From Bacteroidales bacterium (lineage in GTDB: Bacteria > Bacteroidota > Bacteroidia > Bacteroidales > P3): a stretch of 64,000 nt of DNA. Positions within the stretch are counted from its first letter, which is position 1. Each line of letters opens with the position of its first letter. The position numbers and the translations under genes were made by a program. Positions 18,917 through 28,100 of this stretch are shown one piece after another. The stretch lies in the NCBI GenBank assembly GCA_017962665.1, contig JAGCUU010000016.1, positions 1-64,000 on the forward strand, written 5' to 3'. The notes below the pieces were generated by a model. It saw only the letters and a list, made by a program, of their open reading frames with translations. It was not told where the DNA came from and did no database searches.

Positions 18917-19807
18917 ATGTTCTTTTTCGGCAGAAGGAAAAAAAATCATAATTCGTCACCAGAAAGCTATGTTACCGACCCTGTGTTAATAAAGCTAAAG
19001 GAAGATTTTCGCGTTAAAGTCAAGTGTTCCAAATGTGGTTCTCGCTACCTGCATACAGATGTGGAAAAGATAATGGATCCCGTGATAGAAAAAAAAGTTA
19101 TAAAAATACCGATTGATATTGATTATGACTGGAGGGAGGAGGATAATGGTCAGAAAACATTTGTAACTAAAAGGGTAATTAAAGAAAAGATTGAAGAATA
19201 TCTTGAAAATGTAATAATCCATAACCAGCAGTTTGACACTGAATGTCGGCATTGCGGCAATGTGGATCATTGGGCTATCTTTGAATTTACAAACGGGCAT
19301 GGAAGTGTAGGCTGTCACAAAAAGACTGTGTATATAAAACAGAACAACAAGGTATTGCCGTCAATGTCAGAATGCGAGACATTTGATCTTTTCAAGACTC
19401 CGTCAGACAGGGTGGATTTAAGGCTTTACACTAATTTGGCTACTCTTTCGGTCGTCAAGTCTAAGAAAAAGAGGGTGGTGGAGGTTGAATTCAGAGGTCT
19501 TCCGTTGATAAAGACTGTCAATGAGGCATACGAGACACTCTATAGGGCTCACTTTAAATATGGAATAAAAAACCTAATAGCCGAAAGATCAAACGTAGGA
19601 GGGGTTTTGTATGGTTCCGTAAGTCAGTTTGGAGAGCTTTGCAAACGTTTTGCTGATTATGGTGGCAGAATTGCTTTTTTCGGCAATTTTGATGATTGCG
19701 GAGAAGACTTTAAAAAATATATGGATGACTGTAACGCCAACGGTACTGTCCTATTTGTTTCCAATAGAGATAAAGCTATTGAACTAATGGCAGTGGAGGT
19801 TAAGTAA
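18917..19807 (+). CDS. Unknown protein with split CxxC pairs and a DUF4180/STAS-like C-terminus
   Basis: 296 residues, not assigned to a family with confidence. The N-terminal half has two CxxC pairs, Cys37/Cys40 (KCSKCG) and Cys110/Cys113 (ECRHCG), separated by a charged insert of about 70 residues, which suggests a split zinc ribbon. Residues ~190-296 look like a separate α/β domain with a LFVSNRDKAIEL end. By eye this resembles DUF4180 or STAS-like domains, which is a guess. It follows the terminator at 18850 and precedes the 82-residue gene by 9 bp, so the two probably form an operon. Confidence 0.75.
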   Translation: MFFFGRRKKNHNSSPESYVTDPVLIKLKEDFRVKVKCSKCGSRYLHTDVEKIMDPVIEKKVIKIPIDIDYDWREEDNGQKTFVTKRVIKEKIEEYLENVIIHNQQFDTECRHCGNVDHWAIFEFTNGHGSVGCHKKTVYIKQNNKVLPSMSECETFDLFKTPSDRVDLRLYTNLATLSVVKSKKKRVVEVEFRGLPLIKTVNEAYETLYRAHFKYGIKNLIAERSNVGGVLYGSVSQFGELCKRFADYGGRIAFFGNFDDCGEDFKKYMDDCNANGTVLFVSNRDKAIELMAVEVK

Positions 19808-19816
19808 AGTATAGTT

Positions 19817-20065
19817 ATGAAGAAGAAAAAAAACGGTAAAAAGACAAAGAAGGTTATTGTTACTTTGTCGGAACGTGACTTTGAAAAACTAACGGCATAC
19901 GCCCGTACAGTTAAGGCTTCGCGCCCTGTGGCGGCCAAACGAATGTTGAAAGCCCAACTTGCCTCTGTTGCTATTGAGAAGAAACAGAGGCAGACAAAAA
20001 ACCAGTTGGGCCTGTTCGATTCTATGCAGATTGACATTTTCAATGGTACTTCAAAAACAGAGTAA
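19817..20065 (+). CDS. Small basic protein, possible ribbon-helix-helix
   Basis: 82 residues. A lysine-rich start is followed by KVIVTLSERDFEKLTAYAR, a pattern of one strand and a helix like ribbon-helix-helix DNA-binding proteins, then a second basic helix and a short tail containing NQLGLFDSMQIDIF. The downstream tail reads like a conserved peptide motif. It sits 9 bp after the preceding unknown gene. It could be a regulator or an accessory protein of it; nothing more can be shown. Confidence 0.65.
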   Translation: MKKKKNGKKTKKVIVTLSERDFEKLTAYARTVKASRPVAAKRMLKAQLASVAIEKKQRQTKNQLGLFDSMQIDIFNGTSKTE

Positions 20066-20170
20066 TTTTTTGGCAATAAGAATTAGTGGAAAAGACTTAT
20101 TGACCGGTAAATACCTGTTTTGTTTTTAGGAACGATTAAAGAATAAGTTGGCTCATCAAACTCGCCAGAT

Positions 20171-20296
20171 ATGATGTTTGATGTGGGATGTATGATTGTT
20201 GATTTGTAAATGTGCAATGGTGTAAAGGTCTAATAGTGTAATTGTTGATGTAAGATGTATTATGTCGTTAAACTTTAACCGTAAATCTTTACTTAA
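20171..20296. repeat. Degenerate repeat-rich intergenic stretch
   Basis: The 381 bp gap 20066-20446 has no ORF of note. Its middle holds repeated GATGTxxGATGTATxAT units and GTTAAACTTTAACC/GTAAATCTTTAC units, similar in kind and order to the element at 7871-7925 read on the other strand. The rest is A/T-rich sequence leading to the atpB promoter. Confidence 0.45.
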
Positions 20297-20373
20297 AACG
20301 ATCTTTCCAGATTTTTGAGAACATCCTTTTCTTGTTGTAAATGTGATTTATTCACTGTGTTTTTGAACATTAT

Positions 20374-20404
20374 TTTGGGGAAATAAAAAAAATGTGTAAC
20401 TTTG
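20374..20404 (+). promoter_or_regulatory. Promoter of atpB-pgk
   Basis: A -33 TTTG (20374-20377) and a -7 TAACTTTG (20397-20404) are separated by 19 bp, the expected Bacteroidota spacing. The atpB ATG is 42 bp downstream. This is the best-formed promoter in the window. Confidence 0.8.
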
Positions 20405-20446
20405 CTACTTTGATAAAAATAACTATAAGATATAAATGCTTTTATA

Positions 20447-21604
20447 ATGAGTAGGTTGAAGATATTGCCCTTACTTGTTACCCTGTTTGCTTTTGTTATG
20501 ATGGGGTGTTCTTCGGCGGAAAAAGAAGAGGTCGATCCAGGCTCGATAATTGTCGGACACGTTACCGATTCACATTCCTGGCATCTTTTTGACTATAAAA
20601 CGAAAAACGGAGAGGTTCATCCTGTCGCTATTAACTTGCCTGTCATCTTTCTTGACGAAGGTCACTTGGAGGTCTTCTCGTCCAAACAATTCCATCATGG
20701 GCACTCTGTGTATCAAGGAAGGAATCATACATACGCTCTTGTCGGAGGTGGCCTGGCAAAGGAAGAGGTTGTGTGCGTTAAAGAGGCTGCTGTTGAAGAG
20801 GCTCCCTTAGAAGATGATATTGTCGAGGTTGGAGACGAAATGTATATCCTGGCAAAGGACAATGACGGCAAAGTAATAAAGCCGATAGACATTTCCATTA
20901 CTAAAACTGCGGCGGCAATAATAATCGCAGTGACTCTTCTGATAATTATAATCCTTGCATCTGCAAAAAAATACAAGGTCCGTGCAGGGAAAGCTCCGCA
21001 TGGTATGCAGTCTTTGATTGAAATATTGGTGTTGCATGTGCGTGATGATATTGTTGGACCTATATTAGGTCGCAACACAGAGCGTTTCTTGCCATATTTG
21101 CTTACCCTATTCTTCTTTATCTTCTTTTGTAATATTTTAGGACTGATTCCTTTCTTTCCTGCAGGTGCAAACATTACAGGAAATATCGCCGTCACGGCTA
21201 TACTTGCTTTGATTACGTTCTTTATCACTAATTTAAACGGTAACAAACACTACTGGAAAGATATATTTAACACACCAGGAGTTCCTGCATGGCTTAAGAT
21301 ATTCCCTCTTATGCCTGTTGTCGAGCTTGTGGGTGTCTTCACAAAACCTATAGTGCTTATGATTCGTCTTTTTGCCAATATGACGGCCGGACATATTGTT
21401 ATACTTGGATTTGTGGTGATAATATTTATTTTGTCCAACTCGCTTGGCATGGCTGTCGGTGGTGCTGTATCGGCGGTGTCGGTCATCTTCGCAGTGTTCA
21501 TCAGTCTGCTGGAGTGTCTGGTCGCCTATATCCAGGCATTTGTTTTTACAATGCTTTCTGCACTGTATATCAGTATGGCAGTCGAAAATCCAGAGGAAGC
21601 GTAA
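20447..21604 (+). CDS. atpB: ATP synthase F0 subunit a
   Basis: 385 residues. A lipoprotein-like signal (ending MMGC, Cys21) leads a ~140-residue periplasmic extension with SHSWHLFDYK, usual in Bacteroidota AtpB. The membrane part has LIPFFPAGANITGNIAVT and the essential Arg in IRLFANMTAGHIVILG. Subunit a forms the proton half-channels against the c-ring. Unusually, no atpE, atpF or atpH follows: pgk begins 30 bp later. It has its own strong promoter. Confidence 0.93.
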   Translation: MSRLKILPLLVTLFAFVMMGCSSAEKEEVDPGSIIVGHVTDSHSWHLFDYKTKNGEVHPVAINLPVIFLDEGHLEVFSSKQFHHGHSVYQGRNHTYALVGGGLAKEEVVCVKEAAVEEAPLEDDIVEVGDEMYILAKDNDGKVIKPIDISITKTAAAIIIAVTLLIIIILASAKKYKVRAGKAPHGMQSLIEILVLHVRDDIVGPILGRNTERFLPYLLTLFFFIFFCNILGLIPFFPAGANITGNIAVTAILALITFFITNLNGNKHYWKDIFNTPGVPAWLKIFPLMPVVELVGVFTKPIVLMIRLFANMTAGHIVILGFVVIIFILSNSLGMAVGGAVSAVSVIFAVFISLLECLVAYIQAFVFTMLSALYISMAVENPEEA

Positions 21605-21634
21605 TTATTAGAAAATCTTTAAACCCAAAATACG

Positions 21635-22828
21635 ATGAAATCAATTAAAGATGTCAATTTCAAAGGACGCAAGGTCCTGCTCCGTGTGGACTTCAATGTT
21701 CCAGTAGACGAGAATAAGAACATTACCGACGACACCCGTATGCGTGAATCGATGCCAACCATCAACAAACTGCTTGCCGATGGTGCAGCCGTCATTATTA
21801 TGGCCCATTTCGGACGTCCTAAAAAAGGTGGCTTCGAAGCTGAGTTTACACTTGAACCAGTGGCAAAACATCTCGAGGAACTTACAGGCCGTAGCGTGAA
21901 GTTTACCCAAGCTCTTCTCGGTAGCGGCGAGCCTGAGGCCATGGCTGCCTCTCTTAAAGACGGTGAGGTTATGCTGCTGGAAAATATCCGTTTCTATCCT
22001 GGTGAGACCAAGGGTGACGAGGCTTTGGCAGAAAAGCTTTCAAAGTTAGGAGATTGCTACATCAATGACGCCTTCGGTGCAGCTCACCGTGAGCATAGCT
22101 CTACAGCTGTTATAGCAAAATTTTTCCCCAATGACAAATATTTCGGATTCCTGATGGAGAACGAAGTTCGCAACCTGGAGAAACTGATGCAGAATCCTCC
22201 TCGTCCGTTTACCGCTATCATTGGTGGCAGCAAGGTGAGTAGCAAGATTGGTATCCTTGAAAATCTGCTCGACAAGGTCGACAATATGATTATCATTGGT
22301 GGTATGCGTTACACTTTCACCAAGTCCTTGGGCGGCAAAATCGGTAACAGCATTTGCGAGGATGACAAGCTTGACCTGGCTCGTGAACTGATGCGTCGCA
22401 TGGATGAAAAGGGCGTGAAGTACTATCTGCCCGTTGACAGCGTTATTGGCGACAAATTCGGCAATGATGCCAATACTCAGATTGTACCCAGCGGTGAAGT
22501 ACCTGACGGATGGGAGAGTATGGACTGCGGTCCGGAGAGTTGCAAGGCTATCCGCGACATCATTATGGCTTCTAAGACTATCCTCTGGAACGGTCCTGCC
22601 GGTGTCTTTGAACTCGACACTTTCGCCAAAGGTACGCGCGACATTGCACAGAGTGTTGCTGACGCTTGCAAGCAGGGTTGCTTCGCTGCTGTAGGCGGTG
22701 GTGACTCGGTTGCCGCTGTAAAGCAGATGAAACTCGCCGACCAGATGAGTTATGTCTCCACAGGTGGCGGTGCAATGCTTGAATACCTCGAGGGCAAAGA
22801 ACTCCCTGGAATCAAAGCAATAAGGTAA
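21635..22828 (+). CDS. pgk: Phosphoglycerate kinase
   Basis: 397 residues, full length. The N-terminus has VLLRVDFNVPVDENKNITDD, residues ~58-65 ILMAHFGRP-like (MAHFGRPKKGG), and the C-terminal nucleotide motif AVGGGDSVAAVKQM with STGGGAMLEYLEGK. It catalyses 1,3-bisphosphoglycerate + ADP to 3-phosphoglycerate + ATP. It is 30 bp after atpB and 4 bp before the YgiQ gene, so three functionally unrelated housekeeping genes appear to share a transcript. Confidence 0.96.
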   Translation: MKSIKDVNFKGRKVLLRVDFNVPVDENKNITDDTRMRESMPTINKLLADGAAVIIMAHFGRPKKGGFEAEFTLEPVAKHLEELTGRSVKFTQALLGSGEPEAMAASLKDGEVMLLENIRFYPGETKGDEALAEKLSKLGDCYINDAFGAAHREHSSTAVIAKFFPNDKYFGFLMENEVRNLEKLMQNPPRPFTAIIGGSKVSSKIGILENLLDKVDNMIIIGGMRYTFTKSLGGKIGNSICEDDKLDLARELMRRMDEKGVKYYLPVDSVIGDKFGNDANTQIVPSGEVPDGWESMDCGPESCKAIRDIIMASKTILWNGPAGVFELDTFAKGTRDIAQSVADACKQGCFAAVGGGDSVAAVKQMKLADQMSYVSTGGGAMLEYLEGKELPGIKAIR

Positions 22829-22832
22829 ATAA

Positions 22833-24611
22833 ATGCCACACTTTTTGCCAATAACGCTGGACGAAGTCAAGCGGCTTGGCTGGGATATGGTCGATATAGT
22901 ACTCGTGACCGGCGATGCCTATATCGACCATCCTGCTTTTGGCACAGCCGTAATCGGCCGTACACTCGAGGCGGCAGGTTACAGGGTGGCCGTTATCCCG
23001 CAACCAAACTGGCGTGACGACTTGCGCGATTTCCGCAAGTTCGGTAGGCCGCGTCTATTCTTCGGCGTAACGGCAGGAGCTATGGACAGCATGGTGAACC
23101 ATTACACCGCAGCACGACGGTTACGCCATGACGATGCATATACTCCTGGAGGCCAGTCTGGTTTTCGCCCGGACCGCGCCACCTATGTCTATTCCCGAAT
23201 ACTGAAACAGCTGTATACTGATGTTCCTGTTATCATCGCTGGAATTGAAGCATCAATGCGCCGTTTTGCACATTATGATTATTGGGATGACCGCCTGTTT
23301 CCAAGCATCCTTGCTGATACCCCGGCAGATCTGTTGAATTACGGTATGGGAGAACGTACAACATTGAAAATAGCCAAGATGCTTGATGAGGGTAGACCGA
23401 TAAGCGATCTTTATTGTCTGCCTCAGGTTGCATATTGTTCAGATAAACCTCTCCGTGGCGATGATGTCATTGAATTGCATTCCTTTGAGGAATGTTTAAA
23501 AAGTAAACGTTGTGAGGCGGAAAACTACCATATTATTGAACGCGAAAGCAACAAGATGGTTTGTTCTATTCTTGAACAAAGGCATGGCAACAGATATGTG
23601 GTAGTCAATCCTCCGGAACTTCCTATGACTGAAGAGGAGATTGATGCTTCATTTGATCTTCCGTATTTGCGAAAGCCACATCCAAAATATAAAAAACGAG
23701 GTACTATACCTGCTTTCGAAATGATACGTAATTCGATTAATATCCATCGGGGTTGTTTCGGCGGATGTTCGTTTTGCACTATCTCAGCCCACCAAGGTAA
23801 GCAGATTGCCAGTCGAAGCGAAAAATCAATAATGGCTGAGATTAAATTACTTACCGAACAGGAGGATTTCCATGGAGTTATAAGTGACTTGGGCGGTCCT
23901 TCGGCAAATATGTACGGGATGGAGGGCAAAGACAAGAATCTTTGCAGAAAGTGCAGTCGCTATAGCTGTATACAGCCTTCTGTGTGCAACAATTTGAATA
24001 GCGATCATGGCCCGTTGATAGAGCTTTTGCGTAAGGTACGAACCACAGCGGGGGTGAAGCATGTCTATATAGGCAGCGGAATACGATGCGACCTGTTTAA
24101 TGACGATAATTTTGGATGGGATTATTTCCGCGAGGTGGTGAAACATCATGTCAGCGGACGTCTGAAGGTTGCACCGGAGCATACAAGTGATTCTGTTTTG
24201 AAATTGATGCGCAAACCCAAATTTGAAGTATTCTTGAAAACCAAAAAGGAGTTTGATGCAATATGCCGTCAATCGGGATTACGCTACCAACTGATACCTT
24301 ATTTTATCAGTTCGCATCCGGGTTGCAGACTGCAGGATATGGCCGATTTGGCGGTAAAGATGAAAAATCTGGGTTACAGATTGGAACAAATTCAGGATTT
24401 TACTCCAACTCCGATGACTCTCTCAACGGAGATGTACTATACTGGTATCAATCCGGAAACCATGCAGCCTGTATATGTGGCACGACATCCTGACGAGAAA
24501 AGAGAACAAAACCAGTTGTTCTTTTTCTATAAAAAAGACCTCCAGCCAAAGATTCGTCTGTCGTTACGCAAGGCTAATTTAGAGAAGTATTCGAAAATGC
24601 TGTTTGGATAA
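22833..24611 (+). CDS. YgiQ-family radical SAM protein
   Basis: 592 residues. The N-terminal ~280 residues form the UPF0313 N-terminal domain (LPITLDEVKRLGWDMVDIVL). The radical SAM motif CFGGCSFCTISAHQGK is near residue 307. A third cysteine-rich stretch (CRKCSRYSCIQPSVC) follows in the typical position, and the C-terminus has QIQDFTPTPMTLSTEMYYTG. The family is widespread but its reaction is unknown. It starts 4 bp after pgk. Confidence 0.92.
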   Translation: MPHFLPITLDEVKRLGWDMVDIVLVTGDAYIDHPAFGTAVIGRTLEAAGYRVAVIPQPNWRDDLRDFRKFGRPRLFFGVTAGAMDSMVNHYTAARRLRHDDAYTPGGQSGFRPDRATYVYSRILKQLYTDVPVIIAGIEASMRRFAHYDYWDDRLFPSILADTPADLLNYGMGERTTLKIAKMLDEGRPISDLYCLPQVAYCSDKPLRGDDVIELHSFEECLKSKRCEAENYHIIERESNKMVCSILEQRHGNRYVVVNPPELPMTEEEIDASFDLPYLRKPHPKYKKRGTIPAFEMIRNSINIHRGCFGGCSFCTISAHQGKQIASRSEKSIMAEIKLLTEQEDFHGVISDLGGPSANMYGMEGKDKNLCRKCSRYSCIQPSVCNNLNSDHGPLIELLRKVRTTAGVKHVYIGSGIRCDLFNDDNFGWDYFREVVKHHVSGRLKVAPEHTSDSVLKLMRKPKFEVFLKTKKEFDAICRQSGLRYQLIPYFISSHPGCRLQDMADLAVKMKNLGYRLEQIQDFTPTPMTLSTEMYYTGINPETMQPVYVARHPDEKREQNQLFFFYKKDLQPKIRLSLRKANLEKYSKMLFG

Positions 24612-24623
24612 TAAAAGTCAGGA

Positions 24624-24647
24624 TATTGCGTTATTATATGTTAGTAG
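24624..24647 (+). repeat. Short element matching 13388-13412
   Basis: TATTGC-nn-TATTATAT-nn-TAGTAG, just after the YgiQ stop and 18 bp before the MgtC-family start. See the copy at 13388. Confidence 0.25.
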
Positions 24648-24665
24648 TAATAAAAAAATAAAGAT

Positions 24666-25112
24666 ATGAGTTTATCCGTTTTTACTTCGAGACTTGTGAT
24701 TGCGCTTGTATGTGGAATACTTATCGGGTTGGAACGCCAGTTGCGACAACGCAGTGCAGGCCTTACTACCAACGCGCTGGTCGCGGTAGGTGCTTGTATT
24801 TTTATTCTTATATCCGAAACAGTGATTAGTAACGCTGTTTTGTCTGGCGGAATGGTGAATAATGACAATTTGCGTGTGTTGTCGCAGATTGTTACTGGAA
24901 TAGGTTTTCTGGGTGCCGGTGTGATATTGCGTGACGGTTTTACAATTCATGGCCTGAATTCTGCAGCTACTCTGTGGTGCTCGGCGGCTGTGGGCTCTAT
25001 GTGCGGCTATGGTTTTTGGCGCGAGGCAATGATTGCCGTAGCAGTCATATTATTTATCAATTGGGTACTGAAAACGGTTGAACTCTATATTGAAAAAAAA
25101 GAGGGGAAATAG
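24666..25112 (+). CDS. MgtC/SapB-family membrane protein
   Basis: 148 residues with four to five membrane helices. It has the family start RLVIALVCGILIGLERQLRQ, then RSAGLTTNALVAVGA and GIGFLGAGVILRDG, then a last helix IAVAVILFINWVLKTVELY. In pathogens the longer MgtC modulates F-type ATP synthase and Mg2+ homeostasis. This one lacks the C-terminal soluble domain, as short SapB-type members do. Its position near atpB may be coincidental. It precedes the CHU_C protein by 7 bp. Confidence 0.88.
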   Translation: MSLSVFTSRLVIALVCGILIGLERQLRQRSAGLTTNALVAVGACIFILISETVISNAVLSGGMVNNDNLRVLSQIVTGIGFLGAGVILRDGFTIHGLNSAATLWCSAAVGSMCGYGFWREAMIAVAVILFINWVLKTVELYIEKKEGK

Positions 25113-25119
25113 CTGATTG

Positions 25120-28100
25120 ATGTTTAAGAGGCTTTTCATAGTTGTGCTACTGTCTGTGCAGCTTGCTGTAAGTGCACAGACAATACTCATGCCGGTTAAC
25201 GGGCATGGTGACACGACTATGAGCTATGTCGAACTTTATGACGACGGGGGGGGCTCGTCGCCACACTCCCAGTCATGCAATGCTACTTATACCTTCCATA
25301 CTGTTAGTCCGCAAGGAAGGTATATTATTCAGGTGAACAGCTCTCTGACACACCCTTCCGGTAATGCCTCCTTGCAGGTTTTCAATGGAACGTCGGCAAC
25401 AGGAACCCCGATTTTTACTTCTCCGTTTGTCAGTTATGGAACATATCACAGCAATACAAATGCTGTAACAGTTAAATTTTTGTCCGATGATAATTACCCT
25501 ACAGATGGCTTCGAGATAATACTCTGTGAATATGATAATGCCGTACCTGTAAACCTGACGACGGATTTTATTGACAGTAACACTATTTATATTACCTGGA
25601 CAGAACAGGATACATCGACGATATGGATTTTTGACTATGCTATCGTTGATACAACTATCAATCCGAATTTCTTTTTTGCTGACAGTAGTAACTTTACCAC
25701 AATACTGCTCGATACTTCCTATATGGAGTTTTATAATGTTCCTGTCGGGTCTTATTTGGTATATAGAATCTACACCATCAGCAATGGTCCTTGCACACGT
25801 GTTGTCGCAGGCACAGGTAATGGTTTTTCCCAACCGCCAGAATGTCCCTGCGTCAAGCCTCTTAATATAGATATAACTTCCTTGGACGATAGTATACGTG
25901 TCTCATGGACCAGCGACACCATATCACATGGTTGGCATATTATCGTTATGGGATATGGCATTGATACAATTCTTCCTCCAGATGTGATGGTTTTTACCTT
26001 TGCCTACGATTATCCTTGTTCGGGTGCGGTGCTTTTTATTGGCGACAGTTGTTTGTCACTTTGCAATACGGTGTTCATTGACCTTCCATTAGGCGGATGC
26101 CATGAGACGGTTGGTGGTTTTAGACGTGTCAGCACCACAGGAAGCACTATTACTTTGGCATGGAACGATGCCCAGGACACGGCGGCTCGCTACCTGCTTT
26201 ATATGCGTAGGGTGGGGGAACCTGTTAGCAGCGAAATACTGCTCGATACTCTGAATTATGGAACAACGTCCTATACGGTCACATCTCTTCAACCGCATAC
26301 TGCATACATCTTTTCAATACATGTGATTTGCGCCAGTGGTGTACTTGCATGTTTCCGTAGCCAGATAACAGTCTCCACCACGCTGGACAATTGCATAGAT
26401 TTTATTAATCTTTTCGATAGTGATAATATCCATTTGACATGTGGAAGCTATTCGAATCCGAGCTTGAATGTGGTCAGCAGTTCCGGTCGCCATGTTGTGG
26501 TTCTGGACACCGGCCAATATGACCCCAATACTGGTAACGCTCTGAGATGTATACCAGAGGGAGAAGGGGCTTCTTTCCGCCTCGGTGACGACAATATTGG
26601 CGCTCAAGGTGAAACAGTGACATATGACTATGTTGTGGACAGTCTCGACAAGGATATGCTTGTCCTAAAGTATGCTGTTGTTTTGCAAAATCCTAACCAT
26701 ACCAGCGCAAACCAACCTCATTTTTCTATGGAAATCCTCGACGCTGCCGGACAGATAATAGACACACATTGTTGCTATGCCGATTTCTTCGCTGCCGGTG
26801 ATATGGGATGGAACAGCGTAGATGGAACTGATATTATTTGGAAAGACTGGACAACTGTGGGTGTGGATATTACTCCTTATCATGGACAAAATATCAAGAT
26901 TCGTTTTACTACGACCGACTGTGCGGAGGGAGGCCATTTTGGCTATGCATATTTTACCATACATTGTGACAGCAAACGTATTGCATTGGTAAATCTTTGT
27001 GAAACAACCGACTCTGTCAGACTTCGTGCTCCGGAAGGTTTTGAATACCGCTGGACACATGGCAGTGACACTACTGTCATCTCTACCTTGAATGAAATTG
27101 TTGTTCCTGCCGACACAACGGAATACTTTTGCCATGCTTCATTTATCGGGAAACCCGATTGTAGCTTTATGGTTCATTCGTTTGCTGTCCTGCCTGTACC
27201 CCGCGCATCTATGCAGTATGCCATTGATACATGTGGACTGATGATCCATCTTTACAACAGGAGCTTTGTGGATATAGACTCTGACTATCTGCAATATGTA
27301 AGGCAGACTATCGACAGTGTGGTATGGGTCATTGACGGCATTACCTTGGATGTCGGAAATGTCGACACGGTATCAATCCCTATTACAGGGAACGGTACTG
27401 TTTCAGCAGGACTCTTTTGTATGCTCAGTGGGTCAGATTGCTTGGACAGTACAGCTATGGTCTTTGATGTGAATTTCTATCATGAGGAGTATATCTTAGG
27501 AGATACCGTTTCATGCTATGGCGACACGGTGACTCTAATAGCGCGACTAAGACCCTATGACGGTTTCAGCTTTTTGTGGGACGACGATTCGTATGATACA
27601 ATCCGCAGGGCCATGGTGACATCGGACACCATATTCAAATTAATGTACAAGTATTATTCGTGCCGTGATACTATTTCTTTCCCGATAGCGGTTTATCAAG
27701 GTTACGATGATACCGTGGTAGTGGAATCCTGTGGCCCGGGAGATACTTTAGGCTTCCATTTTTCCAGGACAGGTGTGTTCTCCTGGATGCATCAGGACCG
27801 TCATGGATGTGACTCTCTGACGACACTGGATGTGACGGTCTTTCCGACATACGCCGACACTGTAAGTGTTGTTACTTGCGATGAATCCTATAGTGATTCC
27901 GAATTTGATGTGGACAGTACGGGTTTCTATATTCACGCTTATACCTCGCAGCATGGCTGCGACAGCATAATGAATCTCGCTTTTCTGCGACATACGCTTT
28001 TTGAGGACAGCATAAAAGCGGAGATACTATATGGCGACATATACGACCGTTACGGGTTTTATGAAACCGAGACGGGTGAATATACAAAACTGTATGTAGA

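Noticed and set aside
20066-20446. Possible small RNA or tRNA in the 380 bp gap before atpB
   Set aside because: No cloverleaf, CCA-like end or stable conserved fold is visible; only degenerate repeats and a promoter.
22046-22870. Long minus-strand open frame opposite pgk
   Set aside because: It is a codon-bias shadow of a highly expressed gene; it has no motif and conflicts with pgk over its whole length.
24666-25112. Functional link between the MgtC-family protein and atpB
   Set aside because: MgtC can act on F-type ATP synthase, but the genes are 3 kb apart with pgk and the YgiQ gene between, and this is the short SapB type.
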